A stretch of DNA of 64,000 bases. Origin: Streptomyces coacervatus (lineage in GTDB: Bacteria > Actinomycetota > Actinomycetes > Streptomycetales > Streptomycetaceae). Made by a program: the position numbers and the translations under genes. The stretch is from positions 186,001 through 250,000 of the forward strand of contig NZ_JARHTP010000002.1 in the NCBI RefSeq assembly GCF_029223485.1. The letters are read 5' to 3'. The notes under the pieces were generated by a model, which saw only the letters and a list, made by a program, of their open reading frames with translations, searched no databases and was not told where the DNA came from. Positions 1 to 8,101 of the stretch are shown here, one piece after another (the first letter of the stretch is position 1; every line of letters begins with the position of its first letter).

Positions 1-644
1 AGGCCGTGCGCCTCACCGGCGTGGATGGTGAAGGGCACGCTCTCGCGGCGCAGGTGCTCGAAGGCGTCCAGGTGGTCGGCGGGCGGGAAGCCGTCCTCGG
101 CGCCGGCGATGTCGAAGCCGACGACGCCCGCGTCCCGGAAGGCGACCGCCAGGTCGGCGGCCTCGCGGACCCGGTCGAACATCCGCATGCCGCACAGCAG
201 GGTGCCGACACGGACCGGGGTGCCCGCGGCCGCCGCCTTGACCATGCCCGCCGCAAGGCCCTCCTGGACGGTCTCGACGACCTCGGCGAGCATCAGGCCG
301 CCGTTGGTGTTCAGCTCGGGGGCGTAGCGCACTTCGCCGTACACGACACCGTCGGCGGCCAGGTCGAGCACGTACTCCTCGGCGGTGCGCAGCAGGCCCT
401 CGCGGGTCTGCATCACGGCGAGAGTGTGCTCGAAGGTGGCTATGTAGCGCACCAGGTCACCGGAGTTGGCGGCCTCGAAGTACCAGGCGGCGAGCTCATC
501 CGGGTCGGTGGTGGGCAGGGTGTGGCCGACCGCGTCCGCGAGTTCCACGACGGTGGCGGGGCGGAGGCCGCCGTCGAGGTGGTCGTGCAGGACGGCCTTG
601 GGCAGGCGGCGGATCACTTCGGCGTCTACGCGCGTAGCAGTCAT
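1..644 (-). CDS. add: adenosine deaminase, 3' end outside window
   Basis: Purine salvage enzyme expected to deaminate adenosine to inosine in the cytoplasm. Translating from the ATG at 644 gives 214 codons without a stop, so the gene runs off the left edge. Near residue 20 is the metal-binding LHDHLDGG motif of the family, and just before the edge is IHAGEAHG, which carries the catalytic Glu and a His. The start lies 10 bases after GGAAAGACC. The early codons contain the perfect palindrome CTACGCGCGTAG at 626-637. The VOC-family gene ends 62 bases upstream on the same strand, so the two may be co-transcribed. The family call is firm; which purine is the true substrate (adenosine or adenine) cannot be settled without the C-terminus. 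Confidence 0.88.
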   Translation of the reverse strand, partial: MTATRVDAEVIRRLPKAVLHDHLDGGLRPATVVELADAVGHTLPTTDPDELAAWYFEAANSGDLVRYIATFEHTLAVMQTREGLLRTAEEYVLDLAADGVVYGEVRYAPELNTNGGLMLAEVVETVQEGLAAGMVKAAAAGTPVRVGTLLCGMRMFDRVREAADLAVAFRDAGVVGFDIAGAEDGFPPADHLDAFEHLRRESVPFTIHAGEAHG

Positions 645-706
645 GGCGGGTCTTTCCTTGAGCGGGCGTTTCAAAGAGGCGGTGGGAGCGTGTGGCGGGA
701 GGAGGC

Positions 707-1099
707 TCAGTCGGCGGGCTGCAGGAGGTCCCAGCGGTTTCCGTACAGGTCCTGGAAGACGGCGACCGAGCCGTACGGCTCGTGACGCGGCTCCTCCAGG
801 AAGGTCACGCCCGCGGCGAGCATACTGGCGTGGTCGCGGGCGAAGTCGTCGGTGTGCAGGAAGAAGCCGACGCGTCCACCGGTCTGGTCCCCGACCCGGC
901 CGCGCTGCGCCTCACCCTTGGCGCGGGCGAGCAGCAGAGCGGTGCCCTGCGACTCGGCGCCCGGCCGGACGACGACCCAGCGGGAGCCGTCCGGGCGGGG
1001 GGTGTCCTCGACGAGCTCGAATCCGAGGGTCTCGGTGTAGAAGCGGATCGCCTCGTCATAGTCGTCGACGACGAGGGTGACCAGGGCAATGCGTCTCAT
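707..1099 (-). CDS. VOC superfamily (glyoxalase/bleomycin-resistance fold) protein
   Basis: A 130-residue single-module vicinal-oxygen-chelate protein. The sequence opens with a short strand ([16 protein letters not shown]), then [11 protein letters not shown], and ends with [14 protein letters not shown], the characteristic second beta-alpha-beta-beta-beta half with the metal-ligand Glu/Asp region. The length is usual for small stand-alone members. It sits directly upstream of the adenosine deaminase gene on the same strand. The substrate is unknown; members include glyoxalases, dioxygenases and antibiotic-binding proteins, and nothing here discriminates between them. Confidence 0.8.
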   Translation of the reverse strand: MRRIALVTLVVDDYDEAIRFYTETLGFELVEDTPRPDGSRWVVVRPGAESQGTALLLARAKGEAQRGRVGDQTGGRVGFFLHTDDFARDHASMLAAGVTFLEEPRHEPYGSVAVFQDLYGNRWDLLQPAD

Positions 1100-1181
1100 C
1101 GTGGCCTTTCGGAGAGGGCGATTGACGGGTGAGGTTATACGTAAAACTAAGCCAACGCCAGTCCGCTCTGTCGGCGGCGTC

Positions 1182-1216
1182 GTCTACAGTTCAGTAGACC
1201 GTCTACATCCGTGTAG
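1182..1216. promoter_or_regulatory. two adjacent inverted repeats upstream of the BASS transporter
   Basis: GTCTAC(1182-1187)-AGTTCA-GTAGAC(1194-1199) is followed by CTACA(1203-1207)-TCCG-TGTAG(1212-1216). Both begin with the octamer CGTCTACA, at 1181 and 1200, so the elements also form a 19-base-phased direct repeat. They lie between the divergent VOC and transporter genes and look like a tandem operator for a dimeric repressor. The regulator is not identifiable from the window. Confidence 0.4.
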
Positions 1217-1373
1217 TCGGACGTGCACTCCGCACGCCGTCGCCTGCGTCCGCGCCCGCACATACACGCCGAAAGGGGCCCGACGATGACCACAGCACCC
1301 GACACCCACCCGAGCCCCTTCGCGATACCGGCCTTCCGTCTACGCCCATGTCCCACGACGGAAGAGTCCCGCG

Positions 1374-2504
1374 ATGTGTCCCCAGCCCATGAAGTGCACC
1401 ACCGACCGCCAACAGCCGCAGCCCGCAAGGCGGTTCCGCCCGTACGACCTGCTCCGGCGCCGCCTCGGAGTCGTGATCGCACTGGCCTACGCGGCCGCCG
1501 CCCTGCTGCCGGTTCCGGGCCTCTGGCTGCGCCGTCCGCACCTCGTCGGCATCCCCGGCCTTGCTGAACTGTCCCTGAGGACACCGCAGTTACTGCTGGC
1601 GCTCGTCCTGTTCAGCGCCGGGCTCCAGGTGCCGCTGCGAGAGCTGCGGCTGCTGCTGCGCCGCCCGGCCGCCCTGGTCGCCGGACTGGTGCTGCACGTC
1701 GTGGCACCGCTGCTGATCGTCCCGGGGGTGGCCTTCGCGCTGCGTCAGTCCCCCGACCGGGACGGCGGCAGCGGCATGGTCGCAGCGATGATCCTGATCG
1801 TTGCGATGCCGGTGGCGGCGGGGGCGACGGTATGGACCGCAAAGGGGGACGGCGACCAGCCGACGGCTGTCGGACTGGTCCTCGCCTCCACTCTGGTCAG
1901 CCCGATCACCGTGCCGCTCACCCTGGCGGCGCTGTGTCCGCTGCTGCGCGGCGACTATGCGGGGCGGCTGGCGGACGCCGCCCAGACGGCCGGGCATGCC
2001 TTCGCCCTCACGTCGGTGGTACTGCCCTGCGGCGCGGGCATGCTGTGCCGTCTTCTGCTGCCACGCCGTATGTCGGGGCGGCTCGCCGAGACCGCCGTCG
2101 CCGTGGCTCTCCCGGCCTCGCTCCTGCTGACGTATGTCAATGCCAGCGGCGTCCTCGGCCCCTTCATCCGCCACCCGCGCCCGGTTCTGCTGGCCGCCGC
2201 GCTGGCCGTCGCGGCGACCGTCTGCGGGCTCTCCTTCACTCTGGGGCGCCTCGCCGCCCATGCCTTGCGGCTGGACGCGAGAGCCGGGGCGTCCGTGACG
2301 CTGGCCTGCGGGATGAACAACAGCAGCGCGAGCGCGGTACTCATCACGACGACGCTGCCCGACCGGCCTCAGATCCTGCTGCCTGTACTGGCGTACGGGC
2401 TGCTGCAGAAGGTGGCGGCGGGGCGGGTGGTGCGTGGGTTCGGCGCCCGGAAGGGAGCGGGCTGGGAAGGAGGAGGCCGGGAGGGAGGAGGCCGGGAGGT
2501 CTAG
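1374..2504 (+). CDS. bile acid:sodium symporter family (BASS-like) membrane transporter with a TTA codon
   Basis: A 376-residue membrane protein with about ten hydrophobic segments between residues 28 and 345. The conserved GMNNSSASAVL stretch near residue 320 resembles the discontinuous sodium/substrate-binding helix of the BASS/arsenite-exporter fold. The ATG at 1374 follows GGAAGAG at a good distance. Codon 73 (1590-1592) is TTA, the rarest Streptomyces codon, read only by bldA tRNA, so full translation may be delayed to late growth. The C-terminal tail is a low-complexity GGGREGGGREV produced by a 15-base tandem repeat around 2465-2500. An overlapping out-of-frame ORF (ATG 1286, good ribosome site GAAAGGGG, stop 1567) covers its start. 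The substrate is unknown; the call rests on topology and the motif. Confidence 0.65.
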   Translation: MCPQPMKCTTDRQQPQPARRFRPYDLLRRRLGVVIALAYAAAALLPVPGLWLRRPHLVGIPGLAELSLRTPQLLLALVLFSAGLQVPLRELRLLLRRPAALVAGLVLHVVAPLLIVPGVAFALRQSPDRDGGSGMVAAMILIVAMPVAAGATVWTAKGDGDQPTAVGLVLASTLVSPITVPLTLAALCPLLRGDYAGRLADAAQTAGHAFALTSVVLPCGAGMLCRLLLPRRMSGRLAETAVAVALPASLLLTYVNASGVLGPFIRHPRPVLLAAALAVAATVCGLSFTLGRLAAHALRLDARAGASVTLACGMNNSSASAVLITTTLPDRPQILLPVLAYGLLQKVAAGRVVRGFGARKGAGWEGGGREGGGREV

Positions 2505-2552
2505 GACCGCGGCCCGAGGTGCGATCCCGAGCGGACCGGTAGCGTCCCGGAC

Positions 2553-3011
2553 ATGAAGATCACCGAGCCGCCCCGCAGTCCCGAGCAGCGCAAGCATGAC
2601 GTACTGGCCCGATTTGCAAGGGAGTTGGACATCTGGGTCGCCACCGCCGACGGGAGCGGGCTGCCGTGTCTGGTGGCGCTGTGGTTCGTCTGGCACGGGG
2701 AGTCGATCTGGATGTCCACCCGGGTGACCAATCCCACGGGCCGCAATCTGCGCGACGGCGGGCGCGCCCGGCTGGCGTTCGGCGATACGCAGGACGTGGT
2801 ACTCGTCGACGGAGACGTGGAGGCGTTCACCGGGCAGGACGTGCCGCCCGCGGCCGTCGGCGCGTTCCTGGCGAAGACGAGGTGGGATCCCCGCCAGGAC
2901 AGCGCGTCGTACGCGTTCTTCCGGGTGCGGCCCCGCGGTGTGCAGGCGTGGCGCGGGGAGCACGAGCTGCCCGGGCGGCAGGTGATGCGGGACGGCGTGT
3001 GGGCGGTCTGA
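2553..3011 (+). CDS. pyridoxamine 5'-phosphate oxidase-fold (PPOX class) protein
   Basis: A 152-residue split-barrel flavin-binding family member. Visible landmarks are the N-terminal helix followed by WVATADGSGLPCLVALWFVW (the first barrel strands) and later RARLAFGDTQDVVLVDGDVEAF, typical of FMN- or F420-binding PPOX proteins in actinobacteria. The length matches small F420-dependent or orphan PPOX proteins. It starts 48 bases after the transporter stop on the same strand and could be in that transcript. The cofactor (FMN, F420 or haem) and substrate cannot be assigned from sequence reading alone. Confidence 0.75.
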   Translation: MKITEPPRSPEQRKHDVLARFARELDIWVATADGSGLPCLVALWFVWHGESIWMSTRVTNPTGRNLRDGGRARLAFGDTQDVVLVDGDVEAFTGQDVPPAAVGAFLAKTRWDPRQDSASYAFFRVRPRGVQAWRGEHELPGRQVMRDGVWAV

Positions 3012-3057
3012 CATGGCCCGGCGCGGCAGCTGGGGGCCCGGGCCGGGCCCCTCGGCC

Positions 3058-3963
3058 TCAATTCGCCTTGCCGTGCAGCGCGTTGAGTCGCTCCAGCTCG
3101 TCGGCCGTGAGGCGGAGCGCACCGGATGCGACGTTCTCGGCGAGGTGGTCGGGGTTGCCGGTCCCGGGGATGGCGAGGACGTGCGGGCCCTGGTGCAGCG
3201 TCCAGGCGATGCGGACCTGCGCGGGGCTCGCGTCGTGGGCGCGGGCGACGGCGAGCACTTCCTCGTCGTGGGCGGTGCTCGCGCCTCTCGCACCGCCCTG
3301 GCCCGCGACGGCGAAGAACGGCACGAAAGCGACGCCCTGTTCGCCGCAGATGCGCAGGACTTCGTCCGTGACCGGGGCATGCTGCCCCAAGCCGTACCGG
3401 TTCTGCACGCACACGACGGGCGCGATGGCCTGCGCCTCGGCCAGGTGCCGGGACTCGACGTCGGAAAGTCCGAGGTGCCGGATCAGGCCCGCCTCCCGCA
3501 GCTCGGCCAGCGCCCCGAAGTGCTCAGCGATCGAGTCCTGCTCCATGCGGCGCAGGTTGACGACATCCAGGTGGTCGCGGCCGAGTTGCCGCAGGTTCTC
3601 CTCGACGTGGCCGCGCAGCTGGTCGGGGCGGGCCGGGATGCCCCACTCGCCGTCGTAGTCGCGGTAGGGGCCGACCTTCGTGGTGATGACGAGTTCGTCC
3701 GGGTACGGGGCCAGCGCACTGTTGATGATTTCGTTGGCGGACCGCAGCCGGGAGAAGTAGAAGGCGGCCGTGTCGATGTGGTTCACGCCTAGCTCGATCG
3801 CCTTGTGCAGCACGGCGATCGACCGCCCGCGGTCACTCGGTGTCCCGTGGTGGAAGGCGGCGCTGCCCGTCAACCGCATCGCTCCGAAGCCGATGCGGTT
3901 GACGGTCAGGTCGCCGAGTTTCCAGGTTCCCGCGGCGTCCGCGGTGATCGTGTCGGAGGTCAT
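3058..3963 (-). CDS. aldo/keto reductase
   Basis: A 301-residue NADPH-dependent aldo/keto reductase fold. The start is the ATG at 3963; an upstream in-frame extension would be read without family similarity. Seen are IGFGAMRLTG at the first strand, the catalytic Asp and Tyr in HIDTAAFYFSRLRSANEII, the catalytic Lys in VITTKVG, and the C-terminal cofactor segment VLAIPGTGNPDHLAEN. The position usually holding the active-site His is DVVNLRRM here, so the canonical tetrad looks incomplete, as I believe is common in this bacterial subgroup. It stands alone, convergent with the PPOX gene and followed upstream by the chitinase gene on the same strand. The physiological carbonyl substrate is unknown. 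Confidence 0.85.
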   Translation of the reverse strand: MTSDTITADAAGTWKLGDLTVNRIGFGAMRLTGSAAFHHGTPSDRGRSIAVLHKAIELGVNHIDTAAFYFSRLRSANEIINSALAPYPDELVITTKVGPYRDYDGEWGIPARPDQLRGHVEENLRQLGRDHLDVVNLRRMEQDSIAEHFGALAELREAGLIRHLGLSDVESRHLAEAQAIAPVVCVQNRYGLGQHAPVTDEVLRICGEQGVAFVPFFAVAGQGGARGASTAHDEEVLAVARAHDASPAQVRIAWTLHQGPHVLAIPGTGNPDHLAENVASGALRLTADELERLNALHGKAN

Positions 3964-4055
3964 TCGGCGGAGTCTCGCACACGCCGAGCGCCCCGCCTCG
4001 GGGACTTTACGGATACGTGTACGAGGTGAGGACCAGGGCCAGTTGAGGACCCCGG

Positions 4056-4766
4056 TCAGCAGTAGAGGTTGTCGCCGGGGCTGACGCCGAGGATGGCGGT
4101 GATGCGCTGGTATGCGTCCACGCGGCTCTGGACCTGCGCGGGGTTCTTGCCGTCGCATTCCAGCGAGCCGTTGATGGAGCGGATGGTCTGGCCGAAGCCG
4201 GCGTTGTTGACGATGGCGTTGTGCGGGGTCATGGTGCCGGGGCCGCTCTGGGTGTTCCAGTACCACAGGCCGGTCTTCCAGGCCACGGACGCGTCGTTCT
4301 CCACCTGCCAGGGGTTGTTGAGCAGGTCGATGCCGAGCGCGTCGCCGGCCGCCTTGTAGTTGAAGTTCCAGGACAGCTGGAGGGGGCCGCGGCCGTAGTA
4401 GGCGGCCTGGCCGGCCGGGCAGCCGTAGGGCTGGCTCGCGTCGCAGTAGGTGGGGTAGTTGGCGGTGTTCTGTTCGACGACGTAGACCAGGCCGCCGGTC
4501 TCGTGGCTGACGTTGGCCAGGAAGGCGGCGGCTTCCTGCTTCTGGACGGTGTCGCTGCCGGTGGTGGCGAAGCCGGGATAGGCGCTGAGCGCGGCGGTCA
4601 GGCCGCTGTAGGTGTAGAACGAATTCCGGTTCGGGAACATCTGGTTGAACTGCGACTCGCTCACGACGAATCCGGCGGCAGAGGCGGTGGGGGCCGGCTG
4701 GAGCGCCAGGACGGCGCCTCCGAGGGCGAGCGAGGACAGGAGTGCGGTGATGCGGCGCCTCGACAA
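4056..4766 (-). CDS. secreted family 19 chitinase
   Basis: Hydrolyses chitin outside the cell. The start is a TTG at 4766 preceded by AAAGGAG, giving 236 residues. A basic N-terminus and hydrophobic core end in TASAAG near residue 31, a Sec signal peptide. The GH19 catalytic domain fills the rest: SHETGG carries the general acid (Glu89) and the following VYVVEQ carries the second Glu (Glu98), nine residues apart as in Streptomyces ChiG. YYGRGPLQLSWNFNYK, a family signature, and paired cysteines (YCD, YGCP, LECD, LYC) are also present. No chitin-binding domain is present, so this is a catalytic-domain-only form. Two dre-like elements lie about 140 bases upstream, so DasR/amino-sugar control is likely. 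Confidence 0.93.
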   Translation of the reverse strand: MSRRRITALLSSLALGGAVLALQPAPTASAAGFVVSESQFNQMFPNRNSFYTYSGLTAALSAYPGFATTGSDTVQKQEAAAFLANVSHETGGLVYVVEQNTANYPTYCDASQPYGCPAGQAAYYGRGPLQLSWNFNYKAAGDALGIDLLNNPWQVENDASVAWKTGLWYWNTQSGPGTMTPHNAIVNNAGFGQTIRSINGSLECDGKNPAQVQSRVDAYQRITAILGVSPGDNLYC

Positions 4767-4904
4767 GGGATCAACTCCTTTGCGGAGCACGGCCGCTCCC
4801 GGACAAGGGCAGGCTGGCGCCCGGCCTTGAGCGCACGCGCCGGTCTGACCGGCCACGGCGTGGGGGCGGCCGCGGTGGGGGGTTGTGGTGCCACACTCAA
4901 CCGC

Positions 4905-4937
4905 TTTGGTCTGTACCAGTCAAGGGTGTAGACCAGT
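4905..4937 (-). promoter_or_regulatory. two dre-like sites (DasR operator / chitinase direct repeats)
   Basis: Read on the minus strand, 4937-4922 is ACTGGTCTACACCCTT and 4920-4905 is ACTGGTACAGACCAAA. Both resemble the DasR-responsive element ACTGGTCTAGACCAGT and the 12-base direct repeats long known upstream of Streptomyces chitinase genes. The repeat spacing is 17 bases and they sit about 140 bases upstream of the chitinase start. Binding by DasR is inferred. Confidence 0.7.
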
Positions 4938-4963
4938 CAACCGGACCGGAGCACACAGAAGTC

Positions 4964-4992
4964 GGGCCCGGCCGCGCAGCGCGGCCGGGCCC
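4964..4992. terminator. strong GC hairpin after the aldehyde dehydrogenase gene
   Basis: A perfect 13-base inverted repeat (GGGCCCGGCCGCG / CGCGGCCGGGCCC) with a 3-base loop, 14 bases beyond the stop of the aldehyde dehydrogenase gene on the minus strand. It lies upstream of the chitinase operators and would insulate that promoter. There is no T-run, as is usual in Streptomyces. Confidence 0.8.
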
Positions 4993-5006
4993 GGGAACCA
5001 CGGATG

Positions 5007-6329
5007 TCAGCCGAGCGGCTTCTGCAGCACCGCCTTGCGGTGGCTGAACGTCTCGATCGAGTAGGGGCCGTGATAGCTGCCCATGCCGCTCTCCCCCACT
5101 CCGCCGAACGGCAGGTCGGAGACGGTGAGATGGGCCAGCGGCAGCCCGTGGCCGAGACCGCCGGAGGAGGTCTCGGCGGCGATCCGGCCGCGCGTCTCGT
5201 CGGACTCGGAGAAGACGTACAGGGCGAGGGGCTTGTCTCGGTCGTTGATGAAGTCGATCGCCTCGTCCAGGCCGGGCACGGTGACGATGGGCAGGATCGG
5301 GCCGAAGATCTCCTCCTGCATGACGGGCGACTTGGGGTCGACGTCGGCCAGGACGGTCGGCGCGATGTACTTGGTCGTACGGTCGCTGCCGCCGCCGACG
5401 ACGACGCGGCCCGAGTCGAGCAGGCCGGTGAGCCGGTCGAAGTGCCGTTCGTTGACGATCCGGCCGTACTCGCCGGAGGCCGACGGGTCGGCACCGTACA
5501 GCGCCTCGACCGCGCGGATGAACGCCGACTCCAGGGCGGCCGCGGTGGCCGGGTCGGTGAGGACGTAGTCGGGGGCGACACAGGTCTGGCCGGCGTTGAG
5601 GAACTTGCCGCGCGCCAGCCGGTCCGCGACGACGTCGAGGTCGGCGTCGCGGTCGACGAACGCCGGGGACTTGCCGCCGAGTTCGAGGGTGACCGGGGTG
5701 AGATGCTCGGCGGCGGCGCGCATCACGATGCGGCCGACGGCGCCGTTGCCGGTGTAGAAGATGTGGTCGAAGCGCTCGGCGAGCAGGGCTGTGGTCTCGG
5801 GGATGCCGCCCTCGACGACGGCGACCGCCTCGGTGTCGAGGTAGGCGGGCAGCAGACGGGCGAGCGCGGCGGAGGTGGCGGGCGCCAGTTCGCTGGGCTT
5901 GGCGACCACCGCATTGCCCGCGGCGAGTGCGCCGACCAGTGGGGCGAGCAGAAGCTGGGCGGGGTAGTTCCAGGGGGCGATGACAAGGACGACGCCGAGC
6001 GGGTCGTACTGCGTCCAGGCGCTCGCGTCCGCGCCGAGGTGGGCCGGGACCGGGGCGGGTTCGGTGCGCAGCCAGTCGGCGAGGTGGTCGAGGGTGTGGT
6101 CGATCTCGCGGATCGTGAAGTCGATCTCGGTGCGGTGGGCCTCGGTGGAGCTCTTGCCGAGGTCGGCGTGGAGGGCGGCGGCCAGGTCGGGGCCGTTCTC
6201 CGTGAGCATCTCGCGCAGGCGTCGCAGCTGGGCGGTGCGCCACTCGACGGGCTTGGTGCGGCCGGTGCGGAAGGTGGCGCGCAGCCGGGCGACGACGTCG
6301 GCGGGCTGCTCGGGGGTGGAGTGGTTCAC
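5007..6329 (-). CDS. aldehyde dehydrogenase family protein (class 3-like, short form)
   Basis: An NAD(P)-dependent aldehyde-to-acid oxidoreductase of 440 residues, the shorter length typical of class-3/coniferyl-aldehyde-type dehydrogenases. Visible landmarks are the N-P-W-N-Y type stretch [11 protein letters not shown], the cofactor-linked [10 protein letters not shown], the general-base Glu in LELGGKSP, the nucleophilic Cys near residue 250 in [10 protein letters not shown], and [10 protein letters not shown] followed by [14 protein letters not shown]. The ATG at 6329 gives an N-terminus of the expected length. It is monocistronic: an intergenic gap separates it from the sigma-factor gene and a hairpin follows it. 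The substrate is unknown; long-chain or aromatic aldehydes are family possibilities. Confidence 0.9.
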   Translation of the reverse strand: MNHSTPEQPADVVARLRATFRTGRTKPVEWRTAQLRRLREMLTENGPDLAAALHADLGKSSTEAHRTEIDFTIREIDHTLDHLADWLRTEPAPVPAHLGADASAWTQYDPLGVVLVIAPWNYPAQLLLAPLVGALAAGNAVVAKPSELAPATSAALARLLPAYLDTEAVAVVEGGIPETTALLAERFDHIFYTGNGAVGRIVMRAAAEHLTPVTLELGGKSPAFVDRDADLDVVADRLARGKFLNAGQTCVAPDYVLTDPATAAALESAFIRAVEALYGADPSASGEYGRIVNERHFDRLTGLLDSGRVVVGGGSDRTTKYIAPTVLADVDPKSPVMQEEIFGPILPIVTVPGLDEAIDFINDRDKPLALYVFSESDETRGRIAAETSSGGLGHGLPLAHLTVSDLPFGGVGESGMGSYHGPYSIETFSHRKAVLQKPLG

Positions 6330-6450
6330 GATGCCTCGCTGCTGGAACGGTCAGAGTCAGGTGTATATGGCAACCTTTCATACACCAAAATAAATTCCGA
6401 CGCCGGGAGGCTACTTTCCGCAGCGAACACGTCACCCGTCGACGAGCCCG

Positions 6451-7647
6451 TCACGTGCGCACGAGTTCCTGCCGCCGCCGCTCCAGAAAAGCCCGCTCCG
6501 CCGCGCTCTCCGTACGCGCGATGGCGGCCTCGTACGCCTGTACCGCCTCGCTGTGACGGCCGAGGCGGCGCAGCAGATCGGCGCGGACGGCATGGAAGAC
6601 GTGGTAGCCGTCGAGGTCCAGGGCGTCGACGAGGTCGAGGGCGGGTCGGGGACCCTCGGTCTCGGCCACGGCGACCGCCCGGTTCAGGGCCACGACGGGG
6701 CTCGGCGCGAGAGCCACGAGCTGGTCGTACAGCTGCCGGATCTGCCGCCAGTCGGTGGCTTCCGCGGTGGGCGCATCGCTGTGGACGGCCTGGATGGCGG
6801 CCTGGATCTGGTACGGCCCCGGCCGGCCCCGGCGCAGACAGCGGCGGACCAGCGACTGCCCCTCGGCGATCAGCTCGCGGTCCCAGCGGCCGCGGTCCTG
6901 CTCCGGCAGCGGTACCAGTTCACCGTGCTCGTCCGACCGTGCGGGGCGGCGGGAGTCGACGAGGAGCATCAGCGCGAGCAGGCCGGTGACCTCGGGCTCG
7001 TCCGGCATCAGCTCGGACAGCAGGCGGCCGAGGCGTACGGCCTCCGCCGTCAGTTCGGGTGTGCCGCCGTATCCCTGGTTGAAGATCAGGTAGATGACGG
7101 CGAGGACGCCCTTCAGCCGGTCCGGGAGGTCGGCGTCGCGGGGTACGCGGTACGGGATGCGGGCGTCGCGGATCTTCGCCTTGGCGCGGACGATGCGCTG
7201 GGCCAGCGTCGGCTCGGGCACGAGGAAGGCGCGGGCGATCTGAGGTGTGGTGAGGCCACCGAGGAGGCGGAGGGTCAGCGCGACCTGCGCCTGCGGGGCG
7301 AGCGCCGGGTGGCAGCAGGTGAAGATCAGGCGGAGCCGGTCGTCGCGCACGGGGCCCTCCTCGGCCGGTGCGTCAGGGGTGTGCAGCAGGGCCGCCTCGG
7401 TGTGGCGGGCCTCGCGGGAGGACTCGCGGCGCAGCCGGTCGATCGCCCGGTTGCGTGCGGTGGTGATGATCCAGCCGGCCGGGCTGGGCGGCAGACCGGT
7501 CTCCGGCCAGCGCTGCACGGCCGTGGTGAAGGCGTCCTGCACCGCTTCCTCGGCGAGGTCGATGTCGCCGAGGAAGCGGACGAGGACAGCGACGGCGCGG
7601 CCGTACTCCGCACGGAAGACGGCCTCGACGTCGACGGGACGAGCCAT
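6451..7647 (-). CDS. ECF RNA polymerase sigma factor with long C-terminal extension (ECF42 type)
   Basis: A 398-residue alternative sigma factor. Sigma-2 is at about 5-75 ([20 protein letters not shown], then [19 protein letters not shown] recognition) and sigma-4 at about 105-165 ([22 protein letters not shown] helix-turn-helix). A roughly 220-residue helical, TPR-like C-terminal extension follows, characteristic of the ECF42 group. No anti-sigma gene is adjacent. The start ATG at 7647 overlaps the stop of the YCII/DGPF gene (TGATG), so translation is coupled. ECF42 factors are known to pair with DGPF/YCII proteins, and the extension is reported to control activity. The signal is unknown. 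Confidence 0.9.
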   Translation of the reverse strand: MARPVDVEAVFRAEYGRAVAVLVRFLGDIDLAEEAVQDAFTTAVQRWPETGLPPSPAGWIITTARNRAIDRLRRESSREARHTEAALLHTPDAPAEEGPVRDDRLRLIFTCCHPALAPQAQVALTLRLLGGLTTPQIARAFLVPEPTLAQRIVRAKAKIRDARIPYRVPRDADLPDRLKGVLAVIYLIFNQGYGGTPELTAEAVRLGRLLSELMPDEPEVTGLLALMLLVDSRRPARSDEHGELVPLPEQDRGRWDRELIAEGQSLVRRCLRRGRPGPYQIQAAIQAVHSDAPTAEATDWRQIRQLYDQLVALAPSPVVALNRAVAVAETEGPRPALDLVDALDLDGYHVFHAVRADLLRRLGRHSEAVQAYEAAIARTESAAERAFLERRRQELVRT

Positions 7648-8003
7648 CACTCCTCGGCCTGGTGCATGAACGGGCGCACCTCGATGGGCAGGGTGGTGGC
7701 CCAGGTCGCCTTCTTGCCCCATTCCAGAGCCGCGTCCAGGTCTGGGGCCTTGATCAGGCAGATGCCGCCCAGGTACTCCTTGCCCTCGGCGTACGGCCCG
7801 TCGGTGATCAGCACGTCGCCGTCCCTGGGCCGCAGCACGGTGGCCGTCTCGGGGCCGTGCAGCCCGCCGGCGAAGACCCAGGCACCCGCCTCTCGAAGTT
7901 CCGCGTGGAAGGTGTCGAGGTTACGGACGATCTCCGCCATGGCCTCGGGCCCGGGCGGCGTTCCGTCGGTCGGCGTGATCACACTGAGCAGGTAGTACTG
8001 CAT
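7647..8003 (-). CDS. YCII/DGPF family protein, partner of the ECF42 sigma factor
   Basis: A 118-residue protein of the YCII-related fold beginning MQYYLLSVI, with the variant signature [14 protein letters not shown] (a DGPF-type motif) and a long C-terminal helix. I chose the ATG at 8003, with GGAGG five bases upstream and the usual family N-terminus. An ATG at 8015 is possible; a GTG at 8036 would lie almost on the predicted transcription start and is unlikely. Its stop overlaps the sigma-factor start. The biochemical role of DGPF proteins is unresolved; they are conserved targets of ECF42 factors. Confidence 0.87.
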   Translation of the reverse strand: MQYYLLSVITPTDGTPPGPEAMAEIVRNLDTFHAELREAGAWVFAGGLHGPETATVLRPRDGDVLITDGPYAEGKEYLGGICLIKAPDLDAALEWGKKATWATTLPIEVRPFMHQAEE

Positions 8004-8041
8004 GACGTCCTCCATGGTGTCGTGTCCTTCTCTCACCTCCT

Positions 8042-8069
8042 ACACGAACGGCACACCCCCGGATCGACA
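8042..8069 (-). promoter_or_regulatory. putative ECF42-dependent promoter of the YCII-sigma operon
   Basis: On the minus strand TGTCGA (8069-8064) is followed after 17 bases by CGTGT (8046-8042), about 40 bases upstream of the YCII start. TGTCGA is, as I recall, the reported -35 element of ECF42 promoters, so this would be autoregulation. There is no sigma-70-like -35 nearby. Confidence 0.5.
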
Positions 8070-8101
8070 CCGCGCACGACGACATCGGGAGAATCGTCTC
8101 C

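Noticed and set aside
4767..4856. 30-residue N-terminal extension of the chitinase (ATG 4856)
   Set aside because: It would bury the signal peptide; the TTG at 4766 has AAAGGAG at correct spacing and gives a normal Sec signal.
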